This document shows positions 6,643 to 12,763 of a DNA stretch of 15,951 nucleotides, one piece after another (position 1 is the stretch's first letter; the number at the start of each line of letters is the position of its first letter). Origin of the DNA: an uncultured Lachnospiraceae bacterium (GTDB lineage: Bacteria; Bacillota; Clostridia; Lachnospirales; Lachnospiraceae); contig CAMKMR010000011.1 in NCBI GenBank assembly GCA_946413945.1, positions 1-15,951 of the forward strand, written 5' to 3'. The translations under genes and the position numbers were made by a program. The notes under the pieces were generated by a model, which saw only the letters and a program-made list of their open reading frames with translations, searched no databases and had not been told where the DNA came from.

Positions 6643-6960
6643 AGCGCCATTTACATGTTTATGACATACGGATAGCATGATTCGCTAAGTCCTAGAGATG
6701 CGCGAAAAACAATTTTTTTAAGAAAACGCTTTTTTTAAGAAAGCCTTTTACTAAGAAAAAGATTTTTCCTGTGTTTTATGGTGTCATCATGTTGACGAGG
6801 TAGAGCGTTATCGAAATGTTCGGCGGATGCGCTCTCGGACCACGCATTAGGGACGTTAGGTATGGCTTTAAAAACCTGAGTGATCAGATAACAGAGGGAC
6901 ATATCAGATGTTATTGATAATTTATAAATTTAGAAGTGAAAGGGTACAAGACTCTTATGA
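6643..6960 (+). ncRNA. glmS ribozyme (glucosamine-6-phosphate-sensing), with enlarged P1 region
   Basis: This self-cleaving RNA uses glucosamine-6-phosphate as cofactor, and cleavage leads to decay of the glmS mRNA. Conserved blocks seen are AGCGCC at 6643-6648 (cleavage expected between A6643 and G6644), GTTGACGAGG at 6791-6800, and TTATCGAAAT then TTCGGCGGATG (6808-6829). A stem AGAGCG/CGCTCT (6802-6807 with 6830-6835) encloses the latter. The 3' part contains AGTGAAAGGGTACAAGACTC, like the end of the Bacillus element. The P1 arm can be drawn as CATG plus ATGACA (6654-6666, 3-base bulge) pairing with TGTCAT plus CATG (6782-6791). It encloses about 115 bases that include a further hairpin at 6670-6692. 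The 3' boundary is approximate. Its place directly upstream of glmS supports the call. Confidence 0.95.
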
Positions 6961-7020
6961 TAAAAAATAAGAATGGGTGTACCTGGTTCATTTTTGCGTA
7001 AAAAAGGAGGAAAAGTAATT

Positions 7021-8859
7021 ATGTGTGGTATTATTGGGTTTGCTGGTAATCTTCCAGCAAAGAATATTCTTATTGACGGTCTTGAGCAGCTTGAATATAG
7101 GGGCTACGATAGTGCCGGAATCGCGGTTATGGATCCTGAGAAAGGGATCATTATAAAGAAGAAGGTTGGACGCGTTGCTGATCTGCGTGACGCAGCAAAA
7201 GATATGGAAACTAGCGCAGTAACAGGTATTGGACATACAAGATGGGCTACTCATGGTGGAGTAACAGATGTAAATGCCCATCCTCACAGAGTAGGACAAG
7301 TTACACTTCTTCATAATGGTATCATTGAAAATTATAGAGAGCTTACAGTTCAGTTCGGACTTAAGGATAAGCTTGTTTCTGAGACAGACTCAGAAGTTGT
7401 AGCAGCTTTCCTTGATATGGTTTATGAAGGAGATCCAATTGCAGCAATCAGAAAAGTAGTAAAACTCCTATCAGGATCATTTGCACTCTGCATAATGTTT
7501 GATGATCAGCCAGACAAGATCTTCTCTGTAAGAAATGTAAGTCCGCTTGTAGCGGCTGCTTCAAAGAGTGGAGCTATCGTTGCATCAGATCTTACAGCAC
7601 TTATAGCATATTCAAAAGAATATTTTGTTGTACCTGAATATCATATTCTTACTCTTACAAAAGAGGGAATAAAGGTTGAAGACTTAAAGGGAAATGAAAT
7701 CAGCCCTGAGATCCTTACAGTTAATTGGGATATTTCTGCCGCACAGAAGGGTGGATATCCACACTTCATGTTAAAAGAAATTTACGAGCAGCCAGATGCT
7801 CTTGCAAGAACTATTATGCCTAGAGTAAAGGATGGGCTTCCATTCCTTCTCGATGATGGTATTGATGATGAAATTCTTAAGAAACTCAAGAGAGTAAACA
7901 TCGTTGCCTGTGGTACGGCAATGCATGCAGGTATGGTGGGCCGTACTGTTATTGAAAACAAACTCAGAATACCTGTAACAGTTGATATCGCATCAGAATT
8001 TAGATATAAGGATCCTATCATTGATGAGGATACACTTACTATTGTTCTTTCTCAGTCAGGAGAAACAATAGACACTCTTGAAGCTTTAAGACTTGCTAAG
8101 CGTAAGGGTTCAAAAGTGCTTTCTATCGTTAATGTTAAGGGATCAACAATTGCGCGTGAGTCAGATTATGTTTTATATACTCATGCAGGACCGGAAATTG
8201 CAGTAGCTTCAACAAAAGCATATACTGTTCAGATTTCTGCAATGTATCTTCTGGCATGCCGTATTGCCATTGTTAAAGGAATTTTTTCAGAGGATGAGGC
8301 AAGAAGCTTTATAAAGAATCTTGAAAATGTTGGAGAACTTATTAAGGAAACACTCCTTAATGCCAATAATATCAAGCGTATAGCTAACTTTATAAAGATA
8401 GCTCCGGATGTTTTCTATATTGGAAGAGGAATAGACTATACAATGAGTCTTGAAGCATCTCTTAAACTTAAGGAGATATCTTATATTCATGCCGAAGCTT
8501 ATGCAGCAGGTGAGTTAAAGCATGGAACAATCTCATTAATTGAGGAGGGCGTTCCTGTAATCAGTGAAGGTGTGCCAGTTATAGCTATAGCTACAGATGA
8601 AGCAGTTTATAGCAAGGTTATCTCCAATATCAGAGAAGTTAAGTCAAGAGGAGCATATGTTATACTTATCAGCCATGATGAGAATATTGATGATGCAACT
8701 ATCTGTGATAAGCAGATAAAGCTTCCAGAGGCAGATGCAACATTCAGCGTATTTGCTACTGCAGCAGTACTTCAGCTGATTGCATACTATGTTTCGGACG
8801 CTAAGGGACTTGATGTTGATAAGCCAAGAAATCTTGCAAAATCAGTAACTGTAGAGTAA
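7021..8859 (+). CDS. glmS: Glutamine--fructose-6-phosphate aminotransferase (isomerizing)
   Basis: GlmS makes glucosamine-6-phosphate from fructose-6-phosphate and glutamine, the entry to UDP-GlcNAc. The start is ATG 7021, because the N-terminal Cys (MCGIIGFAG) must become the glutaminase nucleophile; AAGGAGG at 7004-7010 agrees. The product is 612 residues. The order is a class II glutaminase domain (about 1-230), SIS domain 1 (about 288-415, with SQSGET at 344-349), and SIS domain 2 with KLKEISYIHAEAYAAGELKHG. Counterparts of E. coli K485, E488, H504 and K603 are K482, E485, H501 and K607 in the conserved end NLAKSVTVE. Oddity: EGVPVIS (509-515) is followed by EGVPVIA (516-522), a 7-residue insertion 8 residues after H501. 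The upstream ribozyme gives product feedback. Confidence 0.97.
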   Translation: MCGIIGFAGNLPAKNILIDGLEQLEYRGYDSAGIAVMDPEKGIIIKKKVGRVADLRDAAKDMETSAVTGIGHTRWATHGGVTDVNAHPHRVGQVTLLHNGIIENYRELTVQFGLKDKLVSETDSEVVAAFLDMVYEGDPIAAIRKVVKLLSGSFALCIMFDDQPDKIFSVRNVSPLVAAASKSGAIVASDLTALIAYSKEYFVVPEYHILTLTKEGIKVEDLKGNEISPEILTVNWDISAAQKGGYPHFMLKEIYEQPDALARTIMPRVKDGLPFLLDDGIDDEILKKLKRVNIVACGTAMHAGMVGRTVIENKLRIPVTVDIASEFRYKDPIIDEDTLTIVLSQSGETIDTLEALRLAKRKGSKVLSIVNVKGSTIARESDYVLYTHAGPEIAVASTKAYTVQISAMYLLACRIAIVKGIFSEDEARSFIKNLENVGELIKETLLNANNIKRIANFIKIAPDVFYIGRGIDYTMSLEASLKLKEISYIHAEAYAAGELKHGTISLIEEGVPVISEGVPVIAIATDEAVYSKVISNIREVKSRGAYVILISHDENIDDATICDKQIKLPEADATFSVFATAAVLQLIAYYVSDAKGLDVDKPRNLAKSVTVE

Positions 8860-8886
8860 TAAAAAAGTGCAATGTTCCTTGCTCTG

Positions 8887-8895
8887 TGTTATAAT
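8887..8895 (+). promoter_or_regulatory. Promoter (extended -10) for the DivIVA-like gene
   Basis: TGTTATAAT at 8887-8895 combines a perfect -10 box with the TGn extension. The -35 region 17 bases upstream (GTGCAA, 8867-8872) is poor, as is common for extended -10 promoters. The start is expected near 8902. No clear terminator separates glmS from this gene, so some readthrough is possible. Confidence 0.65.
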
Positions 8896-8961
8896 TTAGG
8901 TTGTTATGTTCTCGAAAAGAGGAAAAAAAGGAATTCGAAAAATTGAAAGGGGACAAGTAAG

Positions 8962-9885
8962 ATGGATTTAGAACTTAAGACAGTTTCGTTTGGTGGATAT
9001 GATAAAAAGAGTGTTGAAGCATATATAGCAGAAATGAAGAATGATTATGAGGGTCAGATAGCTGAACTTAAAGGTGCAGCAGGTAAGCTTAGCGAAACGG
9101 TTGACAGTCTTCGTAAGATGAGAGAAGTCAATATGAATGAATCTAAATCAACTGTTGACAACTTAAAACAGGTTAACAATGATCTTCAGGTAGAAATCGA
9201 TAAGATGAAGGAACAGCTTTCTGAATATCAGAAGAGAGAGGAAGAAAGCGCTTCAAGATATGAATCAATCTCTCGTACTCTTCTTGCTGCAAGAGAATCA
9301 GCTGACAGTCTTTCAAGACAGACAAAGGCTGAGTGCGATGCGAAGATGAGTGAGACAGTTGCTCAGTGTAAGCAGATGATGGAAGAGACAACTGCCCAGT
9401 GCGAAAATCTTAAGTCAACAACAAAAGCTGAATGTGACAGACTTACATCTGAAACCAAGAGTGCATGTCAGGAAAAGAAGGAAACAACTTATGCTGACTG
9501 TGAAAGTTTAAAGAACAGGACGATTGATGAGACAACAAGATTAAAAGAAGAGACAGAGGCAAGTTGCAAAAAGCTTGCAGCTGAAACAGAGGCAAGCTGC
9601 AACAAGCTTAAAGAAGAGACAACAGCAAGTTGTAATCAGCTTACAGCTGAAACAGAAGCAGCTATGGCAGCATTAAAGCATAACACAGAAACAGAGTGTG
9701 AACAGCTTAAAGCAAAGACTCGTGAAGAAGTATATTTAACAAGAAGCCAGGTTAAGAGAGAGTGCGAATCAATCAGTGAATTCGTTGCTCAGCTTATGAC
9801 TTCAGTAGAAAATGTTGAAGAGGCATGTAAGCAGACAAAGAAGCTTACTGATGATGCTTTTGGTGATGTTGCATCTAAACAGTAA
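8962..9885 (+). CDS. DivIVA-like coiled-coil protein with cysteine-bearing 11-residue repeats
   Basis: The product is 307 residues, soluble, with no signal or membrane segment. The N-terminus (SFGGYDKKSVEAYI, residues 9-22) resembles the DivIVA/GpsB lipid-binding motif. A coiled coil covers about 24-115. Residues 121-274 form about fourteen 11-residue repeats of the pattern T-x-A-x-C-x-x-L-x-x-E. Cysteines fall exactly in register at 125, 136, 147, 158, 169, 180, 202, 213, 224, 246 and 268. Units 7, 11 and 13 have T, M and V there. The last 33 residues are helical without repeats, with one out-of-register C289. DivIVA relatives mark curved membrane at poles and septa and recruit partners, and the placement beside glmS, a sensor gene and mreB fits an envelope role. 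That role is inferred. GAAAGGGGA at 8945-8953 is the ribosome site, and a terminator follows. Confidence 0.85.
   Translation: MDLELKTVSFGGYDKKSVEAYIAEMKNDYEGQIAELKGAAGKLSETVDSLRKMREVNMNESKSTVDNLKQVNNDLQVEIDKMKEQLSEYQKREEESASRYESISRTLLAARESADSLSRQTKAECDAKMSETVAQCKQMMEETTAQCENLKSTTKAECDRLTSETKSACQEKKETTYADCESLKNRTIDETTRLKEETEASCKKLAAETEASCNKLKEETTASCNQLTAETEAAMAALKHNTETECEQLKAKTREEVYLTRSQVKRECESISEFVAQLMTSVENVEEACKQTKKLTDDAFGDVASKQ
9322..9783 (+). repeat. Coding 33-bp repeat array (11-residue hendecads)
   Basis: Fourteen consecutive 33-bp units encode the 11-residue repeats of the DivIVA-like protein. Most units have diverged at the DNA level. Those around 9553-9651 are the closest, sharing ACAGAGGCAAG and AGCTT blocks, which points to more recent duplication in the middle of the array. 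Confidence 0.85.
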
Positions 9886-9907
9886 TAGACATTTTTAAAG
9901 GTGTTAC

Positions 9908-9946
9908 AACAGGGACTTAACTAAAATACTAAGTCCCTGTTCTTTT
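9908..9946 (+). terminator. Intrinsic terminator after the DivIVA-like gene
   Basis: AACAGGGACTTA (9908-9919) pairs perfectly with TAAGTCCCTGTT (9930-9941), twelve pairs with a 10-base loop. A T-rich tail (TCTTTTC) follows. It lies 22 bases after the stop codon. Confidence 0.88.
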
Positions 9947-9983
9947 CTGACAAATGTCTTAAAAGTATAGGGGGGATAGTCTG

Positions 9984-11744
9984 ATGAATGAAGAAATGAA
10001 ATTTCTTCTCAAAGCGCTTGAGAAGGAAAGATGTTCTGTTGTAGTAATGAGCTATCTTAAAAATGAGACAAGATTACATTCCAAAATGGAATATATTACT
10101 GATAATGTAGAAAGTCTTGGTATGAATCTCTCGGCTCTTAAAGGGGGCTATAGACTTCCGAAGGATTATATACATCCAGAGGATAGAATGGGCTTTGTAG
10201 AAGCTTTACATCTTGCATTAAAGAATCACACAGGCTTCTCATATGGGATGAGGATCTGTGGCGATGATGGGATAATTAGAAAAGTAGATCTTATATCTGA
10301 TTATTTGGATGAGGATCATGAAAAATATATTGTTGAATATGTGATAAGAGAAACTAGCAAGGTTGAAGAAATTGGAGCAACAGAAGTACTGTGTGGCCCT
10401 AATACTGCAAGTGACTCTTGTAATATGGCAGAAGTGAATCAGACAAGAGAATTGTTTAACGACAATAGAATGACAGAATTGTTTGATCATATAGCAAATA
10501 CATTTGAAGTTTATTCAGCTGTTGTGGATCTTTCAGGAAAGAAGATCACAGAGCCTGTTGGGCCAGCAGCATTTTTGGGCGAGTTTTATGATATACTCGA
10601 GAGACCAGAATATTTTGAAGTTTATGAAAAGATAAACCGAGGCCTTATATCTGGAAATGAGCCTATCTATCTGGAAGTTAAGGGTATTAATCCGGATAGC
10701 AGGCTTACAGCGACACCTATACTTATAGGTGGAAGACATGTGGCAGATTGGCTGCTTTTTGCCAGGGATAAGGATGAGGCTGAAAAACTTAGGAAAATAC
10801 TTAAACATCAGAAAAAATTAATAGATGTTGTGACAGATTTTGTTTATAAGCTTTATAGGCTGTCACATAAAAGACTCGATGACAGGAAGTATAAAGAGCT
10901 CTTAGAGTTCGATAAGGGACAAAAAAAGATAATCTCTGATATGTTAAAGGATGTAACAGAACAAAGAAAACCTGATATCAGTGAATATCTCGAAAGAGCA
11001 GGAAGGCTTCTGGATATCGATCATATTATCCTTTTTAAGGAATCAAGTAAGTATTCAGAGATTTATTCTATAGATGATTATTGGAGTATCGAAGGCAAGT
11101 CTCCGGCTACAGTTGCCGGATTTGACTGGAATTCGGACCATTTTACTGAAGACGAAAGAAGGATAGTAGCGAAGGAAGGATTTGTGGTTGATCATACCAA
11201 TATGACTAACCATATCAGAATTGGTATCTTTGCAGGAAAGGCAAGAGCTGTTATAATCAGACCTGTTGTGGCTGAAGGACGTTATTATGGACGTCTGGTA
11301 ATGATAGAAAACAGAAAAGAAAGAGAATGGAAGGAAGCCGAACTGGTCTTTTCAGAACAGTTTGCAAGCCTTATAGCTTTTGGGCTGAACTTAAAGATGG
11401 AGTCAAAGGGGCTTTATGGCGGAAGGGACAGCCTTTATGATATTCTTAATCAGTTTTCTGCTAAGATATTTATTAGGAATAATAAAACTGGCAAGATCAT
11501 ATTTGCTAATACGGCCCTTAATAATCTGGCAGGTCATAATATGACCGGTGAGGACTCATGGAGTTTAGTGCCTGATACAAAGGATGATATCTTAGGATAT
11601 GAGCCTCGTTCAAAGAGTAAAAGAGTAAATTGGAGAAAATATATACCTCAGTTCTCCAATATTTTTGATATAACAATGCTCCCTGTTACATTTCAGGACG
11701 GGGAAACTGCGTCAGTATTTATTTTGCGGCTGGCACAGGACTAG
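9984..11744 (+). CDS. PAS/GAF multi-domain sensor protein without output domain
   Basis: The product is 586 residues, soluble, with no membrane segment. An N-terminal PAS-like domain covers about 10-125, with YIHPEDRMGF at 63-71 and a conserved-looking GDDGIIRKV strand. A second ligand-binding-like domain lies at about 160-265 (PocR/PAS-like guess; it contains VVDLSGKKI and ATPILIGGRHVADWLLF). A helical coiled segment spans 265-330, then a GAF domain about 331-470 ending RLVMIENRKEREWKEAE. A C-terminal PAS covers about 483-586 (IFIRNNKTGKIIFAN). No GGDEF, EAL, kinase, methyl-accepting or DNA-binding domain is present, so it may act by protein contact. AGGGGGGAT before ATG 9984 is the ribosome site. 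No clear promoter lies between the preceding terminator and the gene. mreB begins 17 bases after its stop, which suggests a link to shape control. Confidence 0.8.
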   Translation: MNEEMKFLLKALEKERCSVVVMSYLKNETRLHSKMEYITDNVESLGMNLSALKGGYRLPKDYIHPEDRMGFVEALHLALKNHTGFSYGMRICGDDGIIRKVDLISDYLDEDHEKYIVEYVIRETSKVEEIGATEVLCGPNTASDSCNMAEVNQTRELFNDNRMTELFDHIANTFEVYSAVVDLSGKKITEPVGPAAFLGEFYDILERPEYFEVYEKINRGLISGNEPIYLEVKGINPDSRLTATPILIGGRHVADWLLFARDKDEAEKLRKILKHQKKLIDVVTDFVYKLYRLSHKRLDDRKYKELLEFDKGQKKIISDMLKDVTEQRKPDISEYLERAGRLLDIDHIILFKESSKYSEIYSIDDYWSIEGKSPATVAGFDWNSDHFTEDERRIVAKEGFVVDHTNMTNHIRIGIFAGKARAVIIRPVVAEGRYYGRLVMIENRKEREWKEAELVFSEQFASLIAFGLNLKMESKGLYGGRDSLYDILNQFSAKIFIRNNKTGKIIFANTALNNLAGHNMTGEDSWSLVPDTKDDILGYEPRSKSKRVNWRKYIPQFSNIFDITMLPVTFQDGETASVFILRLAQD

Positions 11745-11761
11745 ATAGGAGGAACTAATTA

Positions 11762-12751
11762 ATGTCAAACGCAGATATTGGAATAGATTTTGGTACATCT
11801 AGTACTTTGATCTACGTAAGAGGAAAAGGAGTGGTTTTAAAAGAGCCATCAGTGATCGCTTATGATAAGGAATTAGATAAGATCGTTGAGATTGGTGAAG
11901 AAGCTCGACTTATGCTGGGAAGAACGCCTGGCAATATCATTGCAGTAAAACCACTTAAGCATGGTGTTATTACAGACAATTCTACAGCGGAGCAGATGCT
12001 TAGATATTTTATCAGAAAAGCTATCGGAAGAAATTTCTTTGGCCGCCGTCCTAGAATCTGTATCTCTGTTCCATCTGGCGTTACTGAAGTTGAGAGACGT
12101 GCAGTTGAAGAGGCAGCTTATCGTGCAGGAGCAAGATTTGTTACCTTGATCGAGGGGCCTATTGCGGCTGCTATAGGTGCAGGCATTGATATAAGAAGAC
12201 CTATAGGAAATATGGTAGCTGATATTGGTGGTGGTACTACGGATGTTGCTGTTATTTCCATGGGTGGAGCTGTTGTAAGTAAGTCGATAAAGACAGCTGG
12301 AAATGATTTTGATGAAGCAATAGTCAGATATGTCAGAAAAAGATATAACCTTCTTATAGGTGATGTTACAGCCGAAGAGGTTAAGATCAATATTGGAACC
12401 TGTTATAAGAGACCTGAGAATATCGCTATGGAGATAAGAGGCCGAAATATGGTTACAGGACTTCCAAAGACTGTTACGATCACTTCTGATGAGACAGAAG
12501 AGGCTTTAAGAGAGCCGGCTGCTCAGATTGTAGAAGCAGTTCATTCAGTTCTTGAAAAAACTCCTCCTGAGATTGCTGCAGATATTGCAGATCGTGGTAT
12601 AGTGCTCACAGGTGGCGGGGCTCTTTTACATGGTCTTGAACAGCTCATTGAGGAAAAGACAGGAATCACAACTATGACAGCTGAGGATCCTATGTCTGCT
12701 GTAGCAACTGGAACTGGCAAATATATGGATATTCTTGATGAGGAAAAGTAG
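11762..12751 (+). CDS. mreB: Rod-shape-determining protein MreB/Mbl
   Basis: MreB is a bacterial actin that forms membrane-bound filaments and directs the elongasome that inserts new peptidoglycan along the cell side. The product is 329 residues, normal for the family. ATP-site motifs are phosphate-1 DFGTSST (9-15), phosphate-2 DIGGGTTD (154-161) and the adenosine loop LTGGGALL (282-289). E131 in LIEGPIAAAIG is the likely hydrolysis glutamate. A hydrophobic FFGRRPRI loop at 92-99 is typical. TAGGAGGAA lies just before ATG 11762. The gene sits 17 bases after the PAS/GAF gene and 12 bases before recD2. The usual mreC and mreD do not follow, so this may be a second copy (Mbl-like); MreB and Mbl cannot be separated by eye. 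Confidence 0.95.
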   Translation: MSNADIGIDFGTSSTLIYVRGKGVVLKEPSVIAYDKELDKIVEIGEEARLMLGRTPGNIIAVKPLKHGVITDNSTAEQMLRYFIRKAIGRNFFGRRPRICISVPSGVTEVERRAVEEAAYRAGARFVTLIEGPIAAAIGAGIDIRRPIGNMVADIGGGTTDVAVISMGGAVVSKSIKTAGNDFDEAIVRYVRKRYNLLIGDVTAEEVKINIGTCYKRPENIAMEIRGRNMVTGLPKTVTITSDETEEALREPAAQIVEAVHSVLEKTPPEIAADIADRGIVLTGGGALLHGLEQLIEEKTGITTMTAEDPMSAVATGTGKYMDILDEEK

Positions 12752-12763
12752 ATATATCAAGCT

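Larger units (their letters stand above)
6317..7020 (+). other. Long non-coding region upstream of glmS
   Basis: These 704 bases hold no convincing protein gene above a few codons. In order they contain the lipoprotein terminator, the 13-bp tandem repeat, about 115 bases with no clear signal other than a weak ATGCC/GGCAT stem (6498-6530), the glmS promoter, a possible 6-codon leader peptide, the glmS ribozyme, and the glmS ribosome site. Confidence 0.85.

Noticed and set aside
8860..8886. GCAA/TTGC hairpin after glmS considered as a terminator
   Set aside because: Only 4 bp with no T run after it; it cannot be supported as a terminator.
9947..9971. CTGACA (9947-9952) and TATAGG (9966-9971) considered as a promoter for the PAS/GAF gene
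   Set aside because: The spacer is only 13 bases and the -10 match is poor, so I did not list it.
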